From Streptomyces hyderabadensis (GTDB lineage: Bacteria > Actinomycetota > Actinomycetes > Streptomycetales > Streptomycetaceae): a stretch of DNA of 64,000 nt. The notes beneath the pieces are model-generated. The model was not told the origin of the DNA, ran no database searches, and worked only from the letters and a program-made list of their open reading frames with translations. Below are positions 33,541 through 41,593 of the stretch, piece after piece; the stretch's first letter is position 1, and every line of letters begins with the position of its first letter. The stretch covers positions 124,001 through 188,000 of the forward strand of contig NZ_JAIOJZ010000002.1 of assembly GCF_020404845.1 (NCBI RefSeq), given 5' to 3'. Both the position numbers and the translations under genes were made by a program.

Positions 33541-33586
33541 GGCGTCCAGTATTCCGGACCCCGCTCCCCGCCCGGCCGGGCCCTGC

Positions 33587-33991
33587 CTACGGCGTGCAGA
33601 CCTTCGTCAGTTCGCCCGCCGCGTCGGTGACGGGGCTGAGGTCGGGGGTCTCGTCGCCGTCCTTCACCGCGGTGCGGACGTTGTCCACGGCCTTGCCGAG
33701 GTCGTCGACGGCCTTGTTGACGTCGGCGTTGTCGGTCTGGTCGCCGATCTTGTCGAGGTTCTTGTCGATGGAGTCGAGGGACTCCTCCCACTGGGTGGGG
33801 TCGTCCGTGTTCTCCACCGCCTGCTGGAGTTCGGTGACGCTGTCGGCTATCGCGTCGGCCGTGCGTACGCAGTCGAGGGCCTTGTCGACGGCGTCGCAGG
33901 CGGTGGTGAGGCCGGCCGTCAGGGCGATGGCCGCCGCGGTGGCGACGGCGGTGGCGGTGCGGCGAAGGCTGCGGTGGCGGCTCGCGGCCAT
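33587..33991 (-). CDS. Exported small helical protein, possible lipoprotein
   Basis: A 134-residue protein with an Arg-rich n-region and hydrophobic h-region (ATAVATAAAIALTAGLTTAC). Cleavage could occur before C32; TTAC is not a standard lipobox, so a plain signal peptide or an atypical lipoprotein are both possible. The mature part is helical, acidic and rich in Asp (LDSIDKNLDKIGDQTDN) with Cys residues near both ends that could pair. The family is unrecognised; it is conserved-looking by codon use. Confidence 0.75.
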   Translation of the reverse strand: MAASRHRSLRRTATAVATAAAIALTAGLTTACDAVDKALDCVRTADAIADSVTELQQAVENTDDPTQWEESLDSIDKNLDKIGDQTDNADVNKAVDDLGKAVDNVRTAVKDGDETPDLSPVTDAAGELTKVCTP

Positions 33992-34047
33992 GGGTCTCGG
34001 TCCTCCCCTTGGGACAGGGCCGGGCGGCCCGTGTGCGGTGCGGCGTC

Positions 34048-34078
34048 GGGCGTACGGCAGGCCTGCTGCCGTACGCCC
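34048..34078. terminator. Terminator hairpin downstream of rph
   Basis: A perfect 13-bp stem GGGCGTACGGCAG/CTGCCGTACGCCC with a 5-nt loop lies between rph and the downstream exported-protein gene, both on the minus strand. Confidence 0.75.
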
Positions 34079-34181
34079 GTGGTGCTGTACTGCTAGGGAC
34101 GCGCCGTCGGGCGGCCGAGTTGCGTGCGCGGCCGCCTTTCCTTGAAGGGTCTTTGGCGTTCTCTTTACCTTGTGCGGGTGC

Positions 34182-34919
34182 TCAGCGTTCGAGGACCGTT
34201 TCGAGTGCCTTGCGCTGGAGTTCGGCCAGCTCCGTGCAGCCGCCGGCGGCGAGGTCGAGCAGGGTGTTGAGTTCGTCGCGGGCGAAGGGCTCGGCCTCGG
34301 CGGTGCCCTGGACCTCGACGAAGCGGCCGTCGCCGGTGCAGACGACGTTCATGTCGGTGTCGGCGCGGACGTCCTCCTCGTAGCGCAGGTCGAGGAGGGG
34401 GGTGCCGTCGACGATGCCGACGGAGACGGCCGAGACGGTGCCGGTGAGCGGTTTGCGGTTGGCCTTGATCAGCTTCCTGCCCTGGGCCCAGCCGATGGCG
34501 TCGGCCAGGGCGACGTAGGCGCCGGTGATGGCCGCGGTGCGGGTGCCGCCGTCGGCCTGGAGGACGTCGCAGTCCAGGACGACGGTGTTCTCGCCGAGCG
34601 CCTTGTAGTCGATGACGGCGCGCAGGGACCGGCCGATGAGCCGGCTGATCTCGTGGGTGCGGCCGCCGATGCGGCCCTTGACGGACTCGCGGTCGCCGCG
34701 GGTGTTGGTGGCGCGGGGGAGCATGGCGTACTCGGCGGTGACCCAGCCTTCACCGCTGCCCTTGCGCCAGCGCGGGACGCCTTCGGTGACCGAGGCGTTG
34801 CAGAGGACCTTGGTGTCGCCGAAGGAGACGAGGACGGAGCCTTCGGCGTGCTTGCTCCAGCCGCGTTCGATGGTGACGGGGCGGAGCTGCTGGGGGGTGC
34901 GGCCGTCGATTCGTGACAT
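34182..34919 (-). CDS. rph: Ribonuclease PH
   Basis: A 245-residue phosphorolytic 3'-5' exoribonuclease that trims tRNA 3' ends. Family signatures: [87 protein letters not shown] [20 protein letters not shown] with catalytic Asp, and [17 protein letters not shown]. Length is typical. It stands alone on the minus strand between nagF and the exported-protein gene. Confidence 0.97.
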   Translation of the reverse strand: MSRIDGRTPQQLRPVTIERGWSKHAEGSVLVSFGDTKVLCNASVTEGVPRWRKGSGEGWVTAEYAMLPRATNTRGDRESVKGRIGGRTHEISRLIGRSLRAVIDYKALGENTVVLDCDVLQADGGTRTAAITGAYVALADAIGWAQGRKLIKANRKPLTGTVSAVSVGIVDGTPLLDLRYEEDVRADTDMNVVCTGDGRFVEVQGTAEAEPFARDELNTLLDLAAGGCTELAELQRKALETVLER

Positions 34920-34995
34920 GCGGGTGAGCCTAGCGGCCCATGGGGAAGGGGCCCGTCCCGGAGTGGGAAAGGCCCCTTGCCGGTGAGCCGGTGGC

Positions 34996-35229
34996 TCACA
35001 TCATGTCTTCGATGTCCGCGGCGATCGGGTCGGCGTCGGTGCCGACGACGACCTGGATGGCGGTGCCCATCTTGACGACGCCGTGGGCGCCGGCGGCCTT
35101 GAGGGCGGCTTCGTCGACCTTGGAAGCGTCCTTGACCTCGGTGCGGAGGCGGGTGATGCAGCCTTCGACCTCGTCGATGTTGTCGATGCCGCCGAGGCCG
35201 GCGACGATCTTCTCAGCCTTGCTGGCCAT
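34996..35229 (-). CDS. nagF: PTS GlcNAc-specific EIIB component
   Basis: A 77-residue free-standing EIIB domain of the glucose/GlcNAc family: [20 protein letters not shown] followed by CITRLR with phosphorylated C24. EIIB accepts phosphate from EIIA (Crr, encoded elsewhere) and passes it to the sugar bound in EIIC. It is divergent from the EIIC gene at 35388, and the shared intergenic region has a DasR site. The ATG at 35229 has GGAGAAGGA upstream. The gene name follows S. coelicolor nagF. Confidence 0.93.
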   Translation of the reverse strand: MASKAEKIVAGLGGIDNIDEVEGCITRLRTEVKDASKVDEAALKAAGAHGVVKMGTAIQVVVGTDADPIAADIEDMM

Positions 35230-35346
35230 GTTCCTTCTCCCTGATCCGGACCGCTTTGTCGCAGTAACCCACAGTTGGCCCATCTTCGCGAGCGGTCATG
35301 CGGTGGGTACCGAATGATGGCGTCACGACGGCGGTGCCGTCTGTCA

Positions 35347-35362
35347 ACTGGTCTACACCAGT
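35347..35362. promoter_or_regulatory. dre site (DasR operator) between nagF and nagE1
   Basis: ACTGGTCTACACCAGT matches the palindromic DasR-responsive element (consensus like ACTGGTCTAGACCAGT) with one mismatch. It sits between divergent genes, so a single bound DasR dimer could repress both. GlcN-6-P releases DasR. Confidence 0.9.
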
Positions 35363-35387
35363 GTACCGGCGACCGGATGGAGACCGG

Positions 35388-36683
35388 ATGAGTGCCGACA
35401 GCACGGTCAGTCCCGCACGCGCCCGCTGGAACACGGCGTTCCAAGGGTTGCAGAAGATGGGGCGCTCGCTGCAGTTGCCCATCGCGGTCCTGCCCGCCGC
35501 CGGCATCCTCAACCGGCTGGGGCAGCCGGACGTGTTCGGGGACGACGGTCTCGGCTGGACGAACGTCTCGAAGGTGATGACGGGCGCGGGCGGTGCGCTG
35601 CTCGACGGGTCGCTGGGGCTGCCGCTGCTGTTCTGTGTGGGCGTGGCCATCGGGATGGCGAAGAAGGCCGACGGTTCGACGGCGCTGGCGGCGGTGGCGG
35701 GGTTCCTCGTCTACTACAACGTGCTGCGGCAGTTCCCGGAGGACTGTCCGGAGGGGTCGAAGGCCGTCCCGCAGATCGGGTGCCAGGTGACCGACGGTTC
35801 GGGTGAGGTGACGGCGTTCGTCTTCCAGAACCCGGGGGTGTTCGGCGGCATCGTGATGGGGTTGCTGACGGCGTACTTCTGGCAGCGCTTCCACCGGACC
35901 AGGCTGGTGGACTGGCTGGGCTTCTTCAACGGGCGCCGGCTGGTGCCGATCATCATGGCGTTCGTGGCGATCGTGTTCGCGGCGCTGTGTCTGTGGGTGT
36001 GGCCGCCGGTCGGTGACGCGCTGGAGAGCTTCAGCGACTGGATGACCGGGATCGGCGCGTGGGGCGCGGGCGTGTTCGGGCTGGCGAACCGGGCGCTGCT
36101 GGTGATCGGTCTGCACCAGTTCCTGAACGTGCCGATGTGGTTCCAGTTCGGTTCGTACACGAAGCCGGACGGGACGGTGGTGCACGGCGACATCAACATG
36201 TTCCTGGCGGGCGACCCGGAGGCGGGTCAGTTCACCACCGGCTTCTTCCCGATCATGATGTTCGCGCTGCCGGCGGCGGCGCTGGCGATCACGCACTGCG
36301 CCAAGCCGCACCGCCGCAAGGAGGTCGGCGGGCTGATGCTGTCGGTGGGGCTGACCTCGTTCGTGACCGGGATCACCGAGCCGCTGGAGTACTCGTTCCT
36401 GTTCATCGCGCCGCTGCTGTACGCGGCGCACGCGGTGCTGACGGGTGTGTCGATGGCGGTGACGTGGGCGCTGGGGGTGAAGGACGGGTTCAGCTTCTCG
36501 GCGGGGCTGATCGACTACGTCATCAACTGGAACCTGGCGACCAAGCCGTGGCTGATCATTCCGATCGGACTGTGCTTCGCGGTGGTGTACTACGTGGTCT
36601 TCCGGTTCGCGATCACGAAGTTCGATCTGAAGACCCCGGGGCGGGAACCCGAGGAAGACGTGGAGGACGTCACCAAGGTGTAG
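35388..36683 (+). CDS. nagE1: PTS GlcNAc-type EIIC permease
   Basis: A 431-residue EIIC of the glucose superfamily with about ten TM segments: GLQKMGRSLQLPIAVLPAAG, VGVAIGMAKKADGSTALAAVAG, GFFNGRRLVPIIMAF, the substrate-loop region LVIGLHQFLNVPMWFQFG, and TSFVTGITEPLEYSFLF with the conserved Glu-Pro. It lacks fused EIIB and EIIA, so it must work with NagF. Compared with the neighbour it has a longer loop with ..PEDCPEGSKAVPQIGCQV. In S. coelicolor the second copy is the main permease, and this one is dispensable. Confidence 0.93.
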   Translation: MSADSTVSPARARWNTAFQGLQKMGRSLQLPIAVLPAAGILNRLGQPDVFGDDGLGWTNVSKVMTGAGGALLDGSLGLPLLFCVGVAIGMAKKADGSTALAAVAGFLVYYNVLRQFPEDCPEGSKAVPQIGCQVTDGSGEVTAFVFQNPGVFGGIVMGLLTAYFWQRFHRTRLVDWLGFFNGRRLVPIIMAFVAIVFAALCLWVWPPVGDALESFSDWMTGIGAWGAGVFGLANRALLVIGLHQFLNVPMWFQFGSYTKPDGTVVHGDINMFLAGDPEAGQFTTGFFPIMMFALPAAALAITHCAKPHRRKEVGGLMLSVGLTSFVTGITEPLEYSFLFIAPLLYAAHAVLTGVSMAVTWALGVKDGFSFSAGLIDYVINWNLATKPWLIIPIGLCFAVVYYVVFRFAITKFDLKTPGREPEEDVEDVTKV

Positions 36684-36724
36684 ACCTCTCCCGTTCCTCA
36701 CGTACCCTTTGGGAGTGGTCTCGC

Positions 36725-36757
36725 GAAGGCCCCCGGACCGTCGGTCCGGGGGCCTTC
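36725..36757. terminator. Terminator after nagE1
   Basis: A perfect 15-bp stem GAAGGCCCCCGGACC/GGTCCGGGGGCCTTC with a 3-nt loop, 42 nt after the nagE1 stop. Confidence 0.85.
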
Positions 36758-36861
36758 TCCGCGCGCTCCGGCGCCTGTGATCAGGGGACTTGGGCGGGTA
36801 CTGCGCGTAGCGGCCCGGTCGCGGAATCACGGGTTCCTTACGCCGCCTTCATCGTGCTACA

Positions 36862-36877
36862 ACAGGTCTACACCACT
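36862..36877. promoter_or_regulatory. dre site 1 upstream of nagE2
   Basis: ACAGGTCTACACCACT is a DasR-responsive element with two or three departures from the ideal palindrome, 34 nt before the nagE2 start. Confidence 0.85.
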
Positions 36878-36878
36878 G

Positions 36879-36894
36879 AGTGGTGTAGACCACC
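36879..36894. promoter_or_regulatory. dre site 2 upstream of nagE2
   Basis: AGTGGTGTAGACCACC is a second, adjacent DasR element, one base after the first. Two tandem sites allow tight repression of the main GlcNAc permease, as described for S. coelicolor nagE2. Confidence 0.88.
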
Positions 36895-36910
36895 ACCCGA
36901 TGGAGGAAGC

Positions 36911-38161
36911 ATGAGCACCGCCACCGACACGGCGGCCCCCGCAAAGAAGCGGGGATCCGGTCTTTTCCAGGGGCTGCAGAAGGTAGGACGCAGCCTCCAG
37001 CTCCCGATCGCCGTTCTTCCGGCGGCGGGCATCATGGTCCGGCTCGGCCAGGACGACATCTTCGGCAAGGACGGCCTCGGCTGGGACAAGGTCGCCGCCG
37101 TCTTCAACAACGCGGGTGGTGCCCTCACCGGCTCGCTGCCGATCCTGTTCTGCATAGGCGTGGCCATCGGCTTCGCCAAGAAGGCCGATGGCTCGACCGC
37201 GCTGGCCGCGGTGGTCGGCTTCCTCGTCTACAGCAAGGTGCTCGAGGCCTTCCCGGTCACCGAGGCGGTGGTCAAGAACGGCGAGGACGTCGCCGCGACC
37301 TACAACGACCCGGGTGTGCTCGGCGGCATCATCATGGGTCTGCTCGCCGCCGTGCTGTGGCAGCGGTACCACCGCAAGAAGCTGGTGGACTGGCTGGGCT
37401 TCTTCAACGGCCGCCGGCTGGTGCCGATCATCATGGCCTTCGTCGGCATCGTCGTGGGTGTCTTCTTCGGTCTGGTCTGGGAGCCCATCGGCGACGGCAT
37501 CTCCAACTTCGGCGAGTGGATGACCGGCCTCGGCTCCGGCGGCGCGGCCCTGTTCGGCGGCGTGAACCGCGCGCTGATCCCGGTCGGCATGCACCAGTTC
37601 GTGAACACGGTGGCCTGGTTCCAGCTCGGTGACTTCACCAACTCCGCCGGTGAGGTCGTGCACGGTGACATCACCCGCTTCCTGGCCGGTGACCCCTCGG
37701 CCGGCATCTTCCAGTCGGGCTTCTTCCCGATCATGATGTTCGGTCTGCCGGCCGCCGCGCTGGCCATGGCGCACACCGCCCGCCCGGAGCGCCGCAAGGC
37801 CGTCCTCGGCATGATGCTCTCGCTGGCCGCGACCTCGTTCGTCACCGGTGTGACCGAGCCGATCGAGTTCTCGTTCATGTTCATCGCGCCGGTCCTGTAC
37901 GTGCTGCACGCGGTGCTCACCGCGATCTCGATGGCGGTCACGTGGGGGCTGGGTGTGCACGCCGGCTTCAACTTCTCGGCCGGCTTCATCGACTACGCCC
38001 TGAACTGGCACCTCGCCACCAAGCCATGGCTGATCATCCCGATCGGTCTGGTGTTCGCGGTGATCTACTACGTGACGTTCCGCTTCGCGATCGTCAAGTT
38101 CAACCTGAAGACCCCGGGCCGCGAGCCCGAGGAGGAGGTCGAGGACCTCACCAAGGCGTGA
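36911..38161 (+). CDS. nagE2: PTS GlcNAc-specific EIIC permease (main)
   Basis: A 416-residue EIIC closely related to the preceding gene: GLFQGLQKVGRSLQLPIAVL, CIGVAIGFAKKADGSTALAA, GFFNGRRLVPIIMAFVGIV, NRALIPVGMHQFVNTVAWFQ and FVTGVTEPIEFSFMF. It transports and, with NagF, HPr and EIIA, phosphorylates N-acetylglucosamine, the product of chitin and peptidoglycan turnover that controls development through DasR. The ATG is preceded by GGAGGAAGC directly after the tandem dre sites. The near-identical termini (TPGREPEEEVEDLTKA) show a recent duplication with nagE1. Confidence 0.94.
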   Translation: MSTATDTAAPAKKRGSGLFQGLQKVGRSLQLPIAVLPAAGIMVRLGQDDIFGKDGLGWDKVAAVFNNAGGALTGSLPILFCIGVAIGFAKKADGSTALAAVVGFLVYSKVLEAFPVTEAVVKNGEDVAATYNDPGVLGGIIMGLLAAVLWQRYHRKKLVDWLGFFNGRRLVPIIMAFVGIVVGVFFGLVWEPIGDGISNFGEWMTGLGSGGAALFGGVNRALIPVGMHQFVNTVAWFQLGDFTNSAGEVVHGDITRFLAGDPSAGIFQSGFFPIMMFGLPAAALAMAHTARPERRKAVLGMMLSLAATSFVTGVTEPIEFSFMFIAPVLYVLHAVLTAISMAVTWGLGVHAGFNFSAGFIDYALNWHLATKPWLIIPIGLVFAVIYYVTFRFAIVKFNLKTPGREPEEEVEDLTKA

Positions 38162-38183
38162 GCCCCGGCCGTACGGCGTGACG

Positions 38184-38216
38184 AAGGCCCCGGAACCGCG
38201 AAGGTTCCGGGGCCTT
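38184..38216. terminator. Terminator after nagE2
   Basis: A perfect 14-bp stem AAGGCCCCGGAACC/GGTTCCGGGGCCTT with a 5-nt loop, followed by T-rich TCC. Confidence 0.85.
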
Positions 38217-38260
38217 TCCGTCGTGTCGCGGCCGACGTGACTGACGCGGTGTCGCGGCCG

Positions 38261-38321
38261 TCGCGGGGTCGCGGCTGTCGCGGGGTCGCGGCTGTCGCGG
38301 GGTCGCGGCTGTCGCGGGGTC
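38261..38321. repeat. 17-bp tandem repeat at the end of the MBL hydrolase gene
   Basis: TCGCGGGGTCGCGGCTG is repeated 3.6 times (38261-38277, 38278-38294, 38295-38311, then 10 bases). The array ends at the stop codon of the minus-strand hydrolase and is non-coding as read. Confidence 0.85.
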
Positions 38322-39072
38322 AGATCTCGTACACCGCGCCCGCCGTGGCCACTTCCACCGCCCCGTCGTACACCTCGCGCGCGTCGGCCAGGTTGACCGC
38401 GGGGTCGGTCCACGGGGGGATGTGGGTGAGCACCAGGCGCCGGGCGCCGGCCCGGGCCGCGCTCTCGCCCGCCTCGCGTCCGTTGAGGTGGAGGTCGGGG
38501 ATGTTCTCCTTGCCGTGCGTGAAGGCGGCCTCGCACAGGAACAGGTCGGTGTCGCGGGCGAGTTCGTCCAGCACGGGGGTGACGCCCGTGTCGCCGGAGT
38601 ACGTCAGCGAACGGCCGCCGTGCTCGACGCGGATGGCGTAGGCCTCCACGGGGTGGGCGACGCGCTCGGTGTGCACGGTGAAGGGGCCGGCCTCGAAGGT
38701 GGAGGGCTTGACCGTGTGGAAGTCGAACACCTCGCTCATGGAGGAGGCCGAGGGGGTGTCGGCGTAGGCGGTGGTCAGCCGGTGCTCGGTGCCCTCGGGT
38801 CCGTAGACCGGGAGCGGGGCGCAGCGGCCGCCGTCGTGCCGGTAGTAGCGCGCCACGAAATAGGCGCACATGTCGATGCAGTGGTCGGCGTGCAGATGGC
38901 TGAGGAAGATCGCGTCGAGGTCGTAGAGACCGCAGTGGCGCTGCAGCTCGCCGAGGGCACCGTTGCCCATGTCGAGGAGCAGCCGGAAGCCGTCGGCCTC
39001 GACGAGGTAGCTCGAGCAGGCCGATTCCGCGGACGGGAACGACCCCGAGCAGCCGACGACGGTGAGCTTCAT
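38320..39072 (-). CDS. Metallo-beta-lactamase fold hydrolase (RNase Z-like/phosphodiesterase type)
   Basis: A 250-residue MBL-fold protein opening MKLTVVGCSGSFPSAESACS. The metal-binding HLHADH motif is in DAIFLSHLHADHCIDM, followed by later His in VAHPVEAYAIR, the acid in YSGDTG, and LTHIPPWTD. This pattern is common in actinobacterial MBL proteins related to tRNase Z or cyclic-nucleotide phosphodiesterases. The ATG at 39072 is preferred; the 30 additional codons upstream are not conserved in style. The substrate is unknown. Confidence 0.9.
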   Translation of the reverse strand: MKLTVVGCSGSFPSAESACSSYLVEADGFRLLLDMGNGALGELQRHCGLYDLDAIFLSHLHADHCIDMCAYFVARYYRHDGGRCAPLPVYGPEGTEHRLTTAYADTPSASSMSEVFDFHTVKPSTFEAGPFTVHTERVAHPVEAYAIRVEHGGRSLTYSGDTGVTPVLDELARDTDLFLCEAAFTHGKENIPDLHLNGREAGESAARAGARRLVLTHIPPWTDPAVNLADAREVYDGAVEVATAGAVYEI

Positions 39073-39276
39073 GAAGCAGAAACCTCCGCTGGCGCGTGTG
39101 GAGAGACGGGGGTCGTGCGGTCCGTCGAGCGTAAGGCGCAAAACCTGCGGTCGCTCCTCCACCAGGGGCCGTTGTGGGCGAACTCACCTGCGGGATCACC
39201 GGTTCGGCTGGAAGCGGGGAGTGCGGGGCCCTGGAAGGGGCGCGCGACGGCGGCGCGCGCCGGTACCGTCGTCGGT

Positions 39277-39429
39277 ATGGGCACGTCCTGGTGGCTCGTC
39301 TTCGCGGCGGTGGTGCTGCTCGCGCTCGTCGCCACGGTCGTCGACGGCTGGGGCCGGGGGCGGCGGCCCCGCGGCCGGGGGCGGCGTCCGCCGGACGGGC
39401 GGGACGGGCCCGGCGGGCCCGGGAACTGA
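39277..39429 (+). CDS. 50-residue single-TM basic protein, unknown function
   Basis: A short frame MGTSWWLVFAAVVLLALVAT followed by VVDGWGRGRRPRGRGRRPPD and a Gly/Asp-rich tail. One TM then a strongly basic tail suggests a membrane-anchored microprotein. No good ribosome binding site is seen (TCGTCGGT upstream), but the TM/basic layout, the in-frame stop just before a terminator, and the convergent position support it as a real gene. Confidence is moderate. Confidence 0.55.
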   Translation: MGTSWWLVFAAVVLLALVATVVDGWGRGRRPRGRGRRPPDGRDGPGGPGN

Positions 39430-39431
39430 AG

Positions 39432-39459
39432 CGCCCCGCGACGCGTGCGTCGCGGGGCG
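39432..39459. terminator. Bidirectional terminator between convergent genes
   Basis: A perfect 12-bp stem CGCCCCGCGACG/CGTCGCGGGGCG with a 4-nt loop, between the 50-residue protein gene and cysM. Confidence 0.8.
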
Positions 39460-39477
39460 GTTGCGCGCAGGGAGCCG

Positions 39478-40434
<957 letters not shown>

Positions 40435-40713
40435 TCAGGCCATACCGCCGGCGACGGCCGGCAGGATCGTGATGCTGTCGCCGTCGGACAGCTTGGTGTC
40501 GATGCCGTCCAGGAAGCGGACGTCCTCGTCGTTCAGGTAGACGTTGACGAAGCGGCGCAGCTGGTCGCCGTCGACGATGCGGGCCTGGATGCCCGTGTGC
40601 CGGGTCTCGAGGTCGGCGAAGAGCTTGGCGAGGGTGTCCCCGGTGCCCTCCACCGCCTTCTGGCCGTCGGTGTACTGGCGGAGGATGGTCGGGATGCGGA
40701 CCTCGATGGCCAT
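40435..40713 (-). CDS. cysO: MoaD/ThiS-like sulfur-carrier protein (CysO)
   Basis: A 92-residue ubiquitin-like sulfur carrier: IEVRIPTILRQYTDGQKAVE, VNVYLNDEDVRFL and the end DSITILPAVAGGMA. The C-terminal GG is the thiocarboxylate site, but two residues (Met-Ala) follow it, so they must be removed to make the active GG terminus. In related systems a JAMM hydrolase does this, and Mec is encoded directly upstream. Cysteine is built on the carrier by CysM and released by Mec. Confidence 0.93.
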   Translation of the reverse strand: MAIEVRIPTILRQYTDGQKAVEGTGDTLAKLFADLETRHTGIQARIVDGDQLRRFVNVYLNDEDVRFLDGIDTKLSDGDSITILPAVAGGMA

Positions 40714-40812
40714 GGCTGAGTGCTCCTGTCGGAAGGATGTCGTGGGTTCGTAGGGCGCGCGGCGGCACACGTCAGCACGCCGCGGCGCACGGCCGTACGG
40801 CGGCAACGAAGA

Positions 40813-40908
40813 TCAACAGATGGCGCTTTTCAGCCTGCACAGGTCGACGTGCAGCCGCGCCACGAGCAGCGTGCCCGGCGCCTTTTCGCTCACGTCGAGA
40901 AGAACCAT
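40813..40908 (-). CDS. Cysteine-responsive leader peptide (attenuator ORF)
   Basis: A 31-codon frame MVLLDVSEKAPGTLLVARLH followed by VDLCRLKSAIC. The ending RLHVDLCRLKSAIC, with two Cys codons including the terminal one, matches my memory of short actinobacterial leader peptides upstream of sulfur-metabolism genes (HVDLCR type). It ends 99 nt before cysO on the same strand. Cysteine shortage would stall ribosomes at the Cys codons and change folding of the GC-rich spacer. TACGAT lies 6 nt before the ATG, consistent with a leaderless start. Confidence 0.75.
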   Translation of the reverse strand: MVLLDVSEKAPGTLLVARLHVDLCRLKSAIC

Positions 40909-40987
40909 GGGCTCATCGTATCGATTCCCGGTCCGGCATCCGGAGTGTGATCTCACCTGGTGGACTCTTTCCGTCCGAGGTGCGGGA

Positions 40988-41410
40988 TCAGTACGCCTCC
41001 ACGACCTTGACCTCCTCCTCCGTGACCTCACCTTCCACGATGCGGAACGAGCGGAACTGGAATTCACCGGCGCCGTCGGTGTCCGCGGTGGAGACGAGGA
41101 CGTAGTGGGCGCCGGGCTCGTTGGCGTAGCTGATGTCGGTGCGGGAGGGGTGGGCCTCGGTGGCGGTGTGCGAGTGGTAGATGACCACCGGCTCCTCGTC
41201 GCGGTCGTCCATCTCGCGGTAGAGCTTGAGGAGGTCCTGCGAGTCGAACTCGTAGAAGGTGGGCGAGCGGGCGGCGTTGAGCATGGGGATGAACCGCTCG
41301 GGGCGGCCCTCGCCGACGGGACCGGCCACCACGCCGCACGCCTCGTCGGGGTGGTCGGCGCGCGCGTGGGCGACGATCTGGTCGTACAGGGCCTGTGTGA
41401 TGGTCAGCAT
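40988..41410 (-). CDS. mec: JAMM/MPN metallopeptidase Mec+ (CysO-cysteine hydrolase)
   Basis: A 140-residue zinc metalloprotease. The JAMM motif H-x-H-x7-S-x2-D is H79-S-H81...S89-R-T-D92 in HSHTATEAHPSRTD, with the upstream Glu in HPDEACGVV. It hydrolyses the CysO-cysteine amide after CysM has added cysteine, releasing free cysteine and CysO-GG. It is the most upstream gene of the mec-leader-cysO-cysM cluster. The leader lies between it and cysO, so mec may be transcribed from its own promoter. Confidence 0.92.
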   Translation of the reverse strand: MLTITQALYDQIVAHARADHPDEACGVVAGPVGEGRPERFIPMLNAARSPTFYEFDSQDLLKLYREMDDRDEEPVVIYHSHTATEAHPSRTDISYANEPGAHYVLVSTADTDGAGEFQFRSFRIVEGEVTEEEVKVVEAY

Positions 41411-41593
41411 GCGGCCAGGATAAGCAGACGGGCTCCCCCGTACCGGTGGGTGGTACGGAGGAGCCCACATGCCGGACATCCTGAGCGGTGGCCGTAGGGG
41501 AAGCCACGAGCGTCCCCGGTGGCCGGACGTCCTGGAGTGCGCGCGAAGGCGCTGGTCAGCGGCGTTCGACGGGTTTGTCAGCCGACGGGTCCG

